Positions 1 to 8,442 of a DNA stretch of 64,000 bases are shown here, in pieces; the first letter of the stretch is position 1, and each line of letters opens with the position of its first letter. Position numbers and translations under genes: made by a program. This DNA comes from Microterricola viridarii (GTDB lineage: Bacteria > Actinomycetota > Actinomycetes > Actinomycetales > Microbacteriaceae). The notes beneath the pieces were generated by a model that saw nothing but the letters and a program-made list of their open reading frames with translations, was not told where the DNA came from and made no database searches. The stretch spans positions 3,162,001 through 3,226,000 of the forward strand of contig NZ_CP014145.1 in assembly GCF_001542775.1 (NCBI RefSeq). The letters run 5' to 3'.

Positions 1-905
1 CGGCCGAGAGCGAGGGCGGCGTCGGGATTCGACGCTGGGCAGCCGGCCGGGGAGCAGAGGGCGAGAGTGAGGATGGGGCGTTGGCAGTGCGTCGAGGGGC
101 CCTCTGTGGGCGGCGCCAGGTTCGGTCGCGTCGCCGCTGCGTGTCCCTGCTGGGGCTGCATCGACGAGTCCACAGTGGGCCAGCGTCGGTGGCTTCGGTC
201 GCAAGCTCCCTCGAGCCACCGGGGGAGAGGGAGGACTGACGGGAGTCGAAGGGGCCAGGGGGCGAGCGGGGCGCGGCTGAGGGCGGGGTGCCGGTAGGAA
301 GTCGGACAGTGACTGTGAGTGGCGCCAGCCGCTCTCGCGCTGCGCCCCGCGCGCCCCCGCAGAACCACGTCGGGGAGCCTGCGCTGGCCAACTGTGGTGG
401 CTTCGGTCGCAAGCTCCCTCGAGCCACCGGGGAGAGGGAGGTCTGACGGGAGCCGAAGGGGCCGGGGGGCGAGGCTGAGGGCGGGGTGCCGGTAGGAAGT
501 CGGACAGTGACTGTGAGTGGCGCCAGCCGCTGTCGCGCGGCTCCCTGCGCGCCCCCGCAGAACCACGTCGGGGAGACTGCGCGGGCTAGCCGTGGTGGCT
601 TCGGTCGCAAGCTCCCTCGCGCCACCGGGGGAGAGGGAGGACCGACGTGAGTCGAAGCGGTCGGAGTCGAAGGGGCCGGGGGCGAGCTAGGCGAGGCTGA
701 GGGCGGGGTGCCGGCAGGAAGTCGAGAGCGACTCTGAGTGGCGCCAGCCGCTGTCGCGCTGCGCCCCGCGCGCCCCCTCAGAACCACCTCTGGGAGCCTG
801 CGCTGGCCAGCCGTGGCGGCTTCGGTCGCAAGCTCCTTCCAGCCACCGGGAGGGTGCAGCACCGTGGGCGAGTGCCTGAGGAGGGGCGGGGCGCCGCTCA
901 CCCTC
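1..905. repeat. Non-coding region with ~200-220 bp tandem repeat array
   Basis: About 900 bp hold no credible gene; the short frames here are Arg/Cys-rich and cross the repeats. A long unit recurs. Its most conserved marker starts GGTGGCTTCGGTCGCAAGC and begins at 188, 396, 594 and 815, giving spacings of 208, 198 and 221 bp. Between markers each unit shares a GGCGGGGTGCCGG block, a GTGGCGCCAGCCGCT block and an AGAACCAC block. The leftmost ~190 bp look like a more diverged copy. The marker contains GGTGGCT and AGCCACC arms and could form a hairpin. The array lies between the parS sites downstream of parB and the window edge. Its function is unknown. Confidence 0.8.
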
Positions 906-910
906 AGCGA

Positions 911-926
911 TGTTTCACGTGAAACG
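911..926. other. parS site 1 (ParB-binding centromere site)
   Basis: The core GTTTCACGTGAAAC matches the bacterial parS consensus, with one mismatch at the last base of the 16-mer. It lies 82 bp downstream of the parB stop, in the non-coding region. Confidence 0.9.
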
Positions 927-960
927 GGACGACTGGGTGGTGTCCGGGGCAAACACGAAT

Positions 961-988
961 GCCCCATGTTTCACGTGAAACATGGGGC
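961..988. other. parS site 2 inside a 28-bp perfect palindrome
   Basis: Positions 967-982 read TGTTTCACGTGAAACA, a perfect 16-bp parS. Six more bases on each side (GCCCCA / TGGGGC) also pair, giving a 28-bp perfect palindrome. It lies 20 bp past the parB stop on the parB transcript side and is followed there by a weakly T-rich stretch, so it may also act as the parB transcription terminator (inference). Confidence 0.9.
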
Positions 989-1007
989 ACTCGAGAAGGC
1001 GCAGGCG

Positions 1008-1967
1008 CTACTTGGTGAAGCCGGGCTCACCGATCTCGCCGAGGATGCGGTTGAGATCGCCAACCGTCGCGAAGTCGATTGTGATCTGACCCTTGCGGGC
1101 ACCCAGATGCATCTTCACGCGGGTGTTCAGGCGATCACCCAGGCGCTCTGCGATCTCGTCGAGGTGGGCCTGCTTCTTGCCGGCGTTGGGCTTGACCACC
1201 GGAGCAGGCTTCGGAGCCTTGCTGGCGACGGCCTCGGCGCTGCGCACGGACAGGTCTTCATTGACGATCTTGTCAGCCAGGCGCTGCATGGCCTCGGGCT
1301 CACCCACCGAGAGGATGGCGCGAGCGTGCCCGGCGGAGAGCACACCGGCGGCGACGCGCATCTGCACGGGGGAGGGGAGCTTCAGCAGTCGAAGCGTGTT
1401 GCTGATCTGCGGGCGCGAGCGGCCGATCCGGTTACCGAGCTCCTCCTGAGTAATGCCGAAGTCACTGAGCAGCTGCTGGTAGGCCGAGGCTTCTTCAAGC
1501 GGGTTGAGCTGCGAACGGTGCAGATTCTCGAGCAGCGCGTCGCGCAGCATGTCGTCGTCGGCGGTTTCGCGGATGACGGCAGGGATGGTGCTCAGGCCAA
1601 CCTCCCGAGTCGCGCGGAGGCGACGTTCACCCATGACGAGCTCGTACTTACCCGGAAGTGAGGCGTGCGGGCGCACGACGATCGGCTGCAGCACGCCGAT
1701 CTCACGAACGCTGTGCACGAGTTCGGCCAAGTCCTGCTCGTTGAACACCGTGCGCGGCTGCACGGCGTTCGGCACGATGTCGGAGGGGTTCAGGTGTGCC
1801 AGGCGGGCACCGGGGACGGCGAGGAGCTCTTCACGGTCTACATCCGCCGTCTTGGCCGCCCCCACCGTGTCGGGGAAGAAGACGTCGACGGGTCGCCCCC
1901 GCGGGCTGTCGTCAACCATGGGGATCAGTGCGCCGATACCGCGGCCGAGGCCGGTTCGTTTTGCCAT
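1008..1967 (-). CDS. parB: Chromosome partitioning protein ParB
   Basis: A 319-aa ParB. It binds parS, spreads as a CTP-dependent clamp and loads the segregation complex next to oriC. The ParB N-domain shows the GERRLRA box (residues 113-119) and the ENLHRSQLNPLEEA stretch (147-160), both parts of the CTP-binding fold. A helix-turn-helix follows at about 165-200 (ITQEELGNRIGRSRPQISN), then a charged linker and a C-terminal dimerisation segment. The start is ATG at 1967, preceded by a strong GGAGGG ribosome-binding site that lies within the end of parA, two bases upstream. It is the last gene of the leftward parA-parB pair. Four parS sites lie within about 3.2 kb of it. Confidence 0.97.
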   Translation of the reverse strand: MAKRTGLGRGIGALIPMVDDSPRGRPVDVFFPDTVGAAKTADVDREELLAVPGARLAHLNPSDIVPNAVQPRTVFNEQDLAELVHSVREIGVLQPIVVRPHASLPGKYELVMGERRLRATREVGLSTIPAVIRETADDDMLRDALLENLHRSQLNPLEEASAYQQLLSDFGITQEELGNRIGRSRPQISNTLRLLKLPSPVQMRVAAGVLSAGHARAILSVGEPEAMQRLADKIVNEDLSVRSAEAVASKAPKPAPVVKPNAGKKQAHLDEIAERLGDRLNTRVKMHLGARKGQITIDFATVGDLNRILGEIGEPGFTK

Positions 1968-1969
1968 TG

Positions 1970-3355
1970 CTATTTCCCTCCCGTTCGTGCTGAAACCTGG
2001 GGTGCACCGCGGCGGGCCATTTCGGCGGCCGCCTCTTGGTACGACAGCGAGCCAGAGGAGTTGGTGTCGTAGCTCACCACACTCTGGCCGTAGCTCGGCG
2101 CCTCAGAGACGCGCACGGAGCGGGGGATGATCGTGCTCAGCACCTGCTGGGGGAAGTGGTCACGCACATCTTGCGCCACCTGGTTCGCCAGGTTCGTTCT
2201 GGCGTCGTACATCGTGAGCAGAATGGTCGAAACCCGGAGCACCGGGTTGAGGTGCTTCTCGATCATCTCGATGTTCTTCAGCAGTTGGCTGAGTCCCTCG
2301 AGCGCGTAGTACTCGCACTGGATCGGGATCAGAACCTCGCTGGCCGCCACGAAGGCGTTGATCGTCAGCAGGCCGAGGGATGGCGGGCAGTCGATGAAGA
2401 CGTAGCTGTATGGCTCGTCCATCTCGCTGAGGTGAACGTCGAGCGCACGACGCAGTCGCTGCTCACGAGCGACAAGAGAAACCAGCTCGATTTCCGCTCC
2501 AGCCAGGTGAATATTTGCTGGAACGCAGTACAACTCACCCTGTTCTGGGCTCTTCTGCACGACGGAACCGAGCGGGAGATCTTCAATGATGACGTTGTAG
2601 ATGCTGGGTACGTCAGCACGGTGCTCGACTCCGAGGGCGGTGGAGGCATTGCCCTGCGGGTCTAGGTCGATCACGAGCACCTTGGCACCGAGGCGGGCGA
2701 GCGCAGCAGCGAGGTTGACAGCGCTCGTCGTCTTGCCGACTCCACCCTTCTGGTTCGAGATGGTGAGCACACGGGTCTTCTCGGGGAGGGGGAGTGTGAG
2801 CTCGGCGATCGCCTGTCGCCGGCGGGTGAGGCTCGCGACTTCGTCGGCGAGCGGTGCCTTGTCAACAGGGGAGGAGTGAGACGCCACTGTGTCGGATGCG
2901 GCATCCTCGGCCATCGCCGCGTGCGTCGCCGCATCCCAGTCGATCGCTGCACTCACGGCGGGCACCGAAACTCTGGCCGCGGCGCGAGCCGCGGGGGCCG
3001 GGGGAGCGGAGGGCTCGGAGGGCTCGGGAGCGTCCGGAACAGCTGGAGTCTCGATGGATTGTTTCACGTGAAACGGTGCTTCTTCCTGGTGGTCACCGGC
3101 GCTGTCGTCGACAAGAACGATGTCTTCGTTGTCAGCGATAGCCGGCGGCGTTGCGTTTGGGTCGTTTTCAGTGCTGTGGGAGCCATCCTCAGCAGCACTC
3201 GGGTTCATCTGGGCATCGACAATGGCGTCGAATGCGGCGAGAGAAACAACAGGAGTGGGGTCAGTCTGCGCCGAAGTGATGCCGGCCGCGGGTTCCGAGA
3301 CGGAATCCTCACGCCCCTTCTTGTGGAACCATCCACGGCTCGCGGCACTCGCCAT
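1970..3355 (-). CDS. parA: Chromosome partitioning ATPase ParA with long N-terminal extension
   Basis: A deviant-Walker ParA ATPase that moves ParB-parS complexes. The catalytic domain starts near residue 193, with Walker A KGGVGKTT at 203-210, then VIDLDPQGNAS and FIDCPPSLG. The C-terminal part is a normal ParA of about 260 residues. Ahead of it are about 190 residues rich in Ala, Pro, Glu and Asp that look disordered. Residues FHVKQ at 95-99 are encoded by an internal parS site. The start used is ATG at 3355, with a modest GGGA upstream; a later start cannot be excluded, although the codon-rich frame stays open throughout. It lies two bases upstream of parB. Confidence 0.93.
   Translation of the reverse strand: MASAASRGWFHKKGREDSVSEPAAGITSAQTDPTPVVSLAAFDAIVDAQMNPSAAEDGSHSTENDPNATPPAIADNEDIVLVDDSAGDHQEEAPFHVKQSIETPAVPDAPEPSEPSAPPAPAARAAARVSVPAVSAAIDWDAATHAAMAEDAASDTVASHSSPVDKAPLADEVASLTRRRQAIAELTLPLPEKTRVLTISNQKGGVGKTTSAVNLAAALARLGAKVLVIDLDPQGNASTALGVEHRADVPSIYNVIIEDLPLGSVVQKSPEQGELYCVPANIHLAGAEIELVSLVAREQRLRRALDVHLSEMDEPYSYVFIDCPPSLGLLTINAFVAASEVLIPIQCEYYALEGLSQLLKNIEMIEKHLNPVLRVSTILLTMYDARTNLANQVAQDVRDHFPQQVLSTIIPRSVRVSEAPSYGQSVVSYDTNSSGSLSYQEAAAEMARRGAPQVSARTGGK
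3060..3075. other. parS site 3, inside the parA coding sequence
   Basis: TGTTTCACGTGAAACG, a parS with one terminal mismatch, lies in the extension-coding part of parA and is translated there as FHVKQ. Confidence 0.9.
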
Positions 3356-3470
3356 CTGCTATCCATTCCCTGCGGTCGGTCGTCCTAGAAGCTTGCCGAT
3401 GCGATTCCGCCCAGTACTGAGCGATCAGCACAGCATGCGCCGTCCACGGTAGAAATGTCCGAGACGGCGA

Positions 3471-4100
3471 CTAACCCACTGTAGCCCGAATGACGCGAGT
3501 TTCCTCGCTCAGAATTCCTTCACCGAGCACAAGGACCTCAACGGCGCTGAGCTTGTACTTGCGAATGGCCTTTTCGGCCGCGCCGATCTCGGCCGGCGCC
3601 CCCGCACCCTTCATGAGCACGAGCTCACCGCCCCGCTTCAGCAGGGGAGCGGTCAACGGAAGCAGAGTTCGCAGAGCGCTCACTGCGCGCGCGGTGACCT
3701 GGTCGAAGCTGCCCTCGCGCTTGGTCTCTTCGGCCCGAGCCCTGAGAACCTCAACGTTCTGCAAACCGAGTTCCTGCACCTGGGAGTTGAGCCACGCAAC
3801 GCGACGCTCCATGGGTTCGATCAGAACGAAGTTCACGTCGGGGCGTGCGATGGCGAGCACCAGACCGGGGAGACCCGCGCCACTGCCGACGTCGCCCACC
3901 AGGCCAGGGCGCAGCAGTGGCGCGACAATCGCACAGTTCAAGACGTGCCTGGTCCAGAGCCGGGGGAGTTCCAGCGGGCCGATCAGACCGAGCTCCTCGC
4001 CGTGGGTGGCCAGGTTCGTCGTGAAGGCGCGGCCAAGGGCCAACTGCTCACCGAACACGGCTGCCGCAGCCGACGGTTCCGTTTCGAGGGTGTCGATCAT
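3471..4100 (-). CDS. rsmG: 16S rRNA (guanine527-N7)-methyltransferase RsmG
   Basis: A 209-aa RsmG (GidB), which methylates N7 of G527 in 16S rRNA using S-adenosylmethionine. The SAM-binding loop is DVGSGAGLPG (near residue 70), followed by the acidic strand FVLIEPMERR and the family segment VTARAVSAL. The length is typical. Loss of this enzyme gives low-level streptomycin resistance in many bacteria. It lies between jag and parA in the conserved origin-proximal order. The ATG at 4100 directly follows parS site 4, which occupies the place where a ribosome-binding site would be expected. Translation may therefore depend on coupling with jag or on an atypical signal. Confidence 0.95.
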   Translation of the reverse strand: MIDTLETEPSAAAAVFGEQLALGRAFTTNLATHGEELGLIGPLELPRLWTRHVLNCAIVAPLLRPGLVGDVGSGAGLPGLVLAIARPDVNFVLIEPMERRVAWLNSQVQELGLQNVEVLRARAEETKREGSFDQVTARAVSALRTLLPLTAPLLKRGGELVLMKGAGAPAEIGAAEKAIRKYKLSAVEVLVLGEGILSEETRVIRATVG

Positions 4101-4116
4101 CGTTTCACGTGAAACT
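4101..4116. other. parS site 4, between jag and rsmG
   Basis: CGTTTCACGTGAAACT carries the complete 14-bp parS core. It fills the whole gap between the rsmG start codon (4098-4100) and the jag stop codon (4115-4117), and overlaps that stop. Confidence 0.9.
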
Positions 4117-4693
4117 ATGCGCGGCGGCTGATCACGGTGTGGCGATCGCGACCTTCACCGTCAGACTCGGACGTGTAGCCGCGCTCACCGACGATGTCGT
4201 GCACGAGCTTGCGCTCGTAGGAGGACATTGCAGGCAGTGCTGCCGACGAGGCGCCGGCCTCGATGCGCTCGATGGCGCGGGTCACAAGAGCCGTGAGCTC
4301 TGCCTCGCGGGCATCGCGCGAGCCACCGATGTCGAGGATCAGGCGAGAGAAGACACCGGTCTTGCTCTGCACGGCGAGCCGGGTGAGCTCCTGCAGGGCG
4401 TTCACCGTGTCGGGACGGGAAAGCACCGAGATGTTGGCGCCCTCGCCGGCATTCACCGAGAGGTAGGCGCGGCCATTGCGAGCGTCGATGTCGATGTCGC
4501 CGTCCAGGTCGCAGATGTCGAGGAACTCCTCGATGTAGTCCGCGGCGATGTCACCCTCCTGCTCAAGCTGGGCCTGAGTGGGGGCTGCTGAGCGTTCCGC
4601 GGCGGTCGTGTCGCCGGCTGCGTCACGGACGAAGGCCGGGGCCTCGACGGCGATGTCGTCGGGAGTCGGGATGTTCTGCACGTCGGTCATCAT
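4115..4693 (-). CDS. jag: Jag / KhpB RNA-binding protein (KH and R3H domains)
   Basis: A 192-aa protein matching the Jag (SpoIIIJ-associated, KhpB) family. These RNA-binding proteins affect cell elongation and division, and the gene nearly always follows yidC. The central part (roughly residues 50-125) is the KH-like domain with GDIDIDARNGRAYLSVN. The C-terminal part is an R3H domain, with ERKLVHDIVGERGYTSES and a basic tail. Two adjacent ATG codons (4693 and 4690) follow an AGGA ribosome-binding site located in the end of yidC, only 4 bp upstream, so co-translation with yidC is likely. Confidence 0.93.
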   Translation of the reverse strand: MMTDVQNIPTPDDIAVEAPAFVRDAAGDTTAAERSAAPTQAQLEQEGDIAADYIEEFLDICDLDGDIDIDARNGRAYLSVNAGEGANISVLSRPDTVNALQELTRLAVQSKTGVFSRLILDIGGSRDAREAELTALVTRAIERIEAGASSAALPAMSSYERKLVHDIVGERGYTSESDGEGRDRHTVISRRA

Positions 4694-4697
4694 CGTC

Positions 4698-5681
4698 CTA
4701 CTTCTTTTCGCCGGGCTTGGCCTGCTTCTTGGCCCGGTTCTTGCTGATCGGCTGCTGCCGCTGGGAAGGCTTGGCCGCTTCCTCGTCTACGACGATAACG
4801 GTTCCGTCGGTCGCGATGAGCTTTCCCTTGCGGGCAAGGCGCTCCTCGCGGGCCTTGGCGGCCTCGCTGCCGGGGGTCGGCATGTTGCGGATGACGAGGA
4901 ACTGCTGGGCCATGGTCCAGACGTTCGAGGTGAGCCAGTAGAACATGACGCCGAGCGGGAACGCGACACCGGAGAAGGCGAAGACGAGGGGGAGTAGGTA
5001 GAGCATGATGCGCTGCTGCTTGAACATCGGGCTCGCCTTGGTCTCCGGCGACATGTTCTTAGAGACGATCTGCAGCTGCGTGATGAACTGCGATGCGGTC
5101 ATCAGCACGACCATGATGGCTGCGATGACCATCACGGCGGCGTCGAAGGGCTGACCTGCGATCATCAGCGTCCACTGCGAGGCGAAGGAGCTGTGCAGTG
5201 GCGCGACGCCGAAGAGCGAGGCATCGCCGAACTGCTTGGCGAGAGTCTCGTTGAGCGGGCCGACACCGGACTTGCCGTGCTGGGCGTCGTTGAGCACCGA
5301 GAACAGGGCGAAGAAGATCGGCATCTGCAGGAGCAGCGGCAGGCAGGAGCTGAGCGGGTTGGTGCCCGTCTTCTTGTAGAGCTCCATCGTCTCGCGGGAC
5401 ATGGCCTCGCGCGAGAACTGGTCTTTCTTGCCCTTGTACTTCTCTTGGATCTTCTTCAGCTGCGGGGCAACCTCCAGCATGCGGCGCTGGTTCTTGATCT
5501 GCTTGACGAAGATGGGGATCAGGGCGGCGCGTACGACGAGCACGAGGCCAACGATGGACAGCACCCAGGTGAGACCGGCAGCGGGGTCAAGGCCGGCCGT
5601 GCTGAGCAGCCAGTGCCAGCCCACCAGAAGGAGCTCAACCGCCCACTTCAGCGGCCAGAGAACGATCGAGATCAAGTCCAT
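4698..5681 (-). CDS. yidC: Membrane protein insertase YidC
   Basis: A 327-aa YidC/Oxa1 insertase, which places membrane proteins in the inner membrane alone or with Sec. It has the five-helix Gram-positive-type layout without a large periplasmic domain: a first helix near 5-30, a second near 38-60, the cytoplasmic hairpin with VKQIKNQRRMLEVAPQLKKI, and later helices including PLLLQMPIFFALFSVL and the VMFYWLTSNVWTMAQQ segment. The C-terminal tail is Lys/Arg-rich (KNRAKKQAKPGEKK), as expected for ribosome contact. It sits between yidD and jag in the standard order. Confidence 0.97.
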   Translation of the reverse strand: MDLISIVLWPLKWAVELLLVGWHWLLSTAGLDPAAGLTWVLSIVGLVLVVRAALIPIFVKQIKNQRRMLEVAPQLKKIQEKYKGKKDQFSREAMSRETMELYKKTGTNPLSSCLPLLLQMPIFFALFSVLNDAQHGKSGVGPLNETLAKQFGDASLFGVAPLHSSFASQWTLMIAGQPFDAAVMVIAAIMVVLMTASQFITQLQIVSKNMSPETKASPMFKQQRIMLYLLPLVFAFSGVAFPLGVMFYWLTSNVWTMAQQFLVIRNMPTPGSEAAKAREERLARKGKLIATDGTVIVVDEEAAKPSQRQQPISKNRAKKQAKPGEKK

Positions 5682-5689
5682 TGTTGGGG

Positions 5690-5998
5690 TTAGCCCTTTC
5701 CTTGGCCTGCAACGACAAAGCCGAATGCGTTCACGCGATAACGCTGAACACTCTTGAGGGGAACATCATCGATCCCGCCCTCCGCCCAGGGATGGCATCG
5801 CACCAGGCGTTTGACCGCCAGTGCACCACCCACGACGACTCCGCGGTCCTGCACTGCGGTGAGTGCGTACTGCGAACATGAGGGGTAATAACGACAGACA
5901 TCTCCGTAGAGCGGAGAAATCACCGCACGGTAGCCGCGCAGAAACAAAACAACGGCGTTGCGCGGGATAAGCAGTATCGTGGCCAGAATTCTGTTCAC
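5690..5998 (-). CDS. yidD: Membrane protein insertion efficiency factor YidD
   Basis: A small basic membrane-associated protein that aids YidC-dependent insertion. The family core is plain: FLRGYRAVISPLYGDVCRYYPSCSQYA, then RLVRCHPWAEGGIDDVP. The frame is open up to 6082, but the best start is GTG at 5998. It overlaps the rnpA stop as GTGA and has a GGAAG ribosome-binding site about 10 nt upstream, giving 102 residues, close to the family length. The overlap implies translational coupling to rnpA. Confidence 0.93.
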   Translation of the reverse strand: MNRILATILLIPRNAVVLFLRGYRAVISPLYGDVCRYYPSCSQYALTAVQDRGVVVGGALAVKRLVRCHPWAEGGIDDVPLKSVQRYRVNAFGFVVAGQGKG

Positions 5999-6378
5999 GA
6001 TGCGACTTCCGAGCGCCGTGCCGCGCCGTGGTTCGACGAACGCCGTAGCGAGGTAGAAACCTCGCTCTGCACGGTGTCCCACGAAATGTCGGAACTCCCG
6101 GGCAGCGCGCGAATGACCACGTCGGCTCCGGAGGGAACCTGATCAAGCAGCGCAAAAGTCGCCGCCTTGAGCCGGCGCCGCACGCGATTACGCTGCACGG
6201 CACCGCCGACGGTCTTGGCGACGATAAATCCAAAACGAGCGCCCCGGGCAGCAGAAGTCTGCACTTCCGCGCCGGAGCGCACGTACGTCACGAAATGAGC
6301 CGTGACGTATCTCCGCCCCCTGCGGACGACGCCCTTATAGTCGTCGGCCGTTGTGATGCGGTTCGCCTTGGCAAGCAC
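5995..6378 (-). CDS. rnpA: Ribonuclease P protein component RnpA
   Basis: A 127-aa protein subunit of RNase P, which helps the catalytic RNA trim tRNA 5' leaders. The RNR motif is seen as AVQRNRVRRRLKAA near residues 60-73, preceded by ARFGFIVAKTVGG. It lies directly after rpmH and overlaps yidD by 4 bp. The RNase P RNA gene is not in this window. Confidence 0.95.
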   Translation of the reverse strand: MLAKANRITTADDYKGVVRRGRRYVTAHFVTYVRSGAEVQTSAARGARFGFIVAKTVGGAVQRNRVRRRLKAATFALLDQVPSGADVVIRALPGSSDISWDTVQSEVSTSLRRSSNHGAARRSEVAS

Positions 6379-6402
6379 TGGGCTTGAACGAAGCCTGGGT
6401 GC

Positions 6403-6540
6403 TTAAGCGGACAGCTCGACGCGACCCTTGCGGCGACGAGCGCCCAGGATGGCGCGGCCGGCGCGGGTACGCATGCGCAGACGGAAACCGTGCACCTTGG
6501 CGCGACGACGGTTGTTCGGCTGGAACGTTCTCTTGCTCAT
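6403..6540 (-). CDS. rpmH: 50S ribosomal protein L34
   Basis: A 45-aa protein beginning [20 protein letters not shown] and ending RKGRVELSA, essentially the universal bacterial L34. It is a very basic peptide of the large subunit. ATG at 6538-6540 has GGAG about 10 nt upstream. It is the first gene of the leftward rpmH-rnpA-yidD-yidC-jag-rsmG-parA-parB run and is divergent from dnaA across a 426-bp gap. Confidence 0.97.
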   Translation of the reverse strand: MSKRTFQPNNRRRAKVHGFRLRMRTRAGRAILGARRRKGRVELSA

Positions 6541-6966
6541 TGTGTGTACTCCACGTGTTCGATCTCCACGAGCCAGAGAGCGGCCGGGAAAGAAATTTGG
6601 GCAGCCAGAAGGCTGGGGTCAACCTATTAAAACTACGGCCTCGACCGGCTGTGGTCAAACCGGAACCGCGTCAGGCCGCGGATTCCCTACGTCATTCCCA
6701 GCTTATGTTGACCCGGCACACGGCAATCTAGAGCGCGATTTGGAGTGGGCCCTTCAAGAGATTAGCGTGAGGCACCGAGTTATCCCCAGCAAGATGCGCG
6801 TAATTCCGCTAGTTTTGTCAGAATTACACACAGGGGTGGATAACTCTGTGAGTACTTTTCACTTTCTCGGATGTGCTGCCACCGGCATCCCGCGCTGCAC
6901 CACTGCAGGGCGACGCCGAGAGGGGCCACTAGCGCCGAAGAGTCACCGAGTAAGTGTGGAGAAACA
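6541..6966. promoter_or_regulatory. rpmH-dnaA divergent intergenic region with DnaA boxes
   Basis: This 426-bp gap separates rpmH (leftward) from dnaA (rightward). Two DnaA-box-like 9-mers lie here: TTATCCCCA at 6780-6788 and, on the other strand, TTATCCACC at 6835-6843, one mismatch each from TTATCCACA. Such boxes commonly give DnaA autoregulation. A TTGACC hexamer at 6708-6713 could be a -35 element for a rightward promoter, but no convincing -10 partner is fixed. An AGTGTGGAGAAACA segment provides the dnaA ribosome-binding site (GGAG). Confidence 0.7.
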
Positions 6967-8442
6967 ATGGCCGACGTCGAACAGCCGATCGAGAACACCT
7001 GGGGCGCAGTGCTCGCCGGCCTCGCGACCGACAGCACCATCACCCCGATGCTCTACGGATTCCTGAATCTGGTCGAGCCCAAGGGCATCGCCGCAGGCAC
7101 CTTCTACCTGGAGGTGCCCAACGACTTCACGGCGAGCATGCTCAACCAGCGCATGCGCACCTCGCTGCTTGCGGCCATGAGCGCAATCGGCACGCCCGCT
7201 ATCGCCAACTTCTATGTCGTGGTCAACCCGGAGCTGGAGAACGAGGTGGCGACGCAACAGGCCTTCGAGTCCCAGGAACCCGGAACCCTCGCCCCGCCGG
7301 CGCTCCAGGCGCCCGTCGCACCCGTGCAGCAGCCGGCGAATGTCGTCGAGACCCCGGCGACGCCGCAGTCAGTCTTCGAGCACAGCTCGCCAGAGCAGTC
7401 CAATGACACCCGACTGAACCCGAAGTACAGCTTCGACAACTTCGTCATCGGGCAGTCCAACCGTTTCGCCCACGCCGCAGCCGTCGCTGTCGCCGAGGCA
7501 CCGGCCAAGGCATACAACCCGCTCTTCATCTATGGCGACTCCGGTCTGGGCAAGACCCACCTCCTGCACGCCATCGGCCACTACGCCATGAGCCTGTACC
7601 CGGGCGTGCGCGTGCGCTACGTGAGCTCTGAGGAGTTCACGAACGACTTCATCAACTCGATCGCCAACAACCGCGGTGCAGTGTTCCAGTCCCGCTACCG
7701 CAACATCGACATCCTGCTCATTGACGACATCCAGTTTCTGCAGGGCAAGGCTGAGACCCAGGAAGCCTTCTTCCACACCTTCAACACTCTGCACGATCAC
7801 AACAAGCAGGTGGTCATCACCAGCGACCTGCCGCCCAAGGCCCTCACCGGCTTCGAGGATCGCATGCGCAGCCGCTTCGAGTGGGGCCTCATCACCGACG
7901 TGCAGGTACCCGACCTCGAGACCCGCATCGCCATTCTGCGCAAGAAGGCCCAGTCGGAGCGGATGCAGGCGCCGGACGACATCCTCGAATTCATCGCGAC
8001 CAAGGTGTCGTCGAACATCCGCGAGCTCGAGGGCACGCTGATCCGTGTGACGGCCTTTGCCAGCCTCAACCGCACGCCCGTCGACATGAACCTGGTGCAG
8101 ACCGTGCTGAAGGACCTCATCACGCTCGACGAGGACAACGTCATCGCGCCGGTCGACATCATCACGAACACGGCCGACTACTTCAAGCTCACCGTTGACG
8201 ATCTCTATGGCTCCAGCCGGTCGCAGGCCGTCGCCACGGCCAGGCAGATCGCCATGTACCTCTGCCGTGAGCTGACGAACCTCTCGCTGCCCAAGATCGG
8301 GCAGCTGTTCGGCAATCGCGACCACACCACGGTCATGTACGCGAACAAGAAGATCAGCGAGCTGATGAAGGAACGTCGCTCGATCTACAACCAGGTGACA
8401 GAGCTCACCAACCGGATCAAGCAGAACCACCGCTACAAGTAG
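6967..8442 (+). CDS. dnaA: Chromosomal replication initiator DnaA
   Basis: A 491-aa DnaA initiator, which binds DnaA boxes as an ATP form and opens oriC. Domain I covers roughly residues 1-90, followed by a Pro/Gln-rich linker at about 95-145. The AAA+ core has Walker A GDSGLGKT (190-197) and Walker B LIDDI (251-255). Domain IV carries the DNA-binding signature, including [19 protein letters not shown]. The reading frame is open further upstream, but ATG at 6967 has GGAG six bases upstream and starts [12 protein letters not shown], a normal DnaA N-terminus. Confidence 0.98.
   Translation: MADVEQPIENTWGAVLAGLATDSTITPMLYGFLNLVEPKGIAAGTFYLEVPNDFTASMLNQRMRTSLLAAMSAIGTPAIANFYVVVNPELENEVATQQAFESQEPGTLAPPALQAPVAPVQQPANVVETPATPQSVFEHSSPEQSNDTRLNPKYSFDNFVIGQSNRFAHAAAVAVAEAPAKAYNPLFIYGDSGLGKTHLLHAIGHYAMSLYPGVRVRYVSSEEFTNDFINSIANNRGAVFQSRYRNIDILLIDDIQFLQGKAETQEAFFHTFNTLHDHNKQVVITSDLPPKALTGFEDRMRSRFEWGLITDVQVPDLETRIAILRKKAQSERMQAPDDILEFIATKVSSNIRELEGTLIRVTAFASLNRTPVDMNLVQTVLKDLITLDEDNVIAPVDIITNTADYFKLTVDDLYGSSRSQAVATARQIAMYLCRELTNLSLPKIGQLFGNRDHTTVMYANKKISELMKERRSIYNQVTELTNRIKQNHRYK

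Noticed and set aside
67-297. A 76-aa open frame in the left repeat region
   Set aside because: It is Arg/Cys/Trp-rich with no family resemblance and crosses repeat units that change length by non-multiples of three.
738-1661. A 307-aa plus-strand open frame
   Set aside because: It crosses the tandem repeats and both parS sites and is antisense to parB; the composition is a shadow of the high-GC parB gene.
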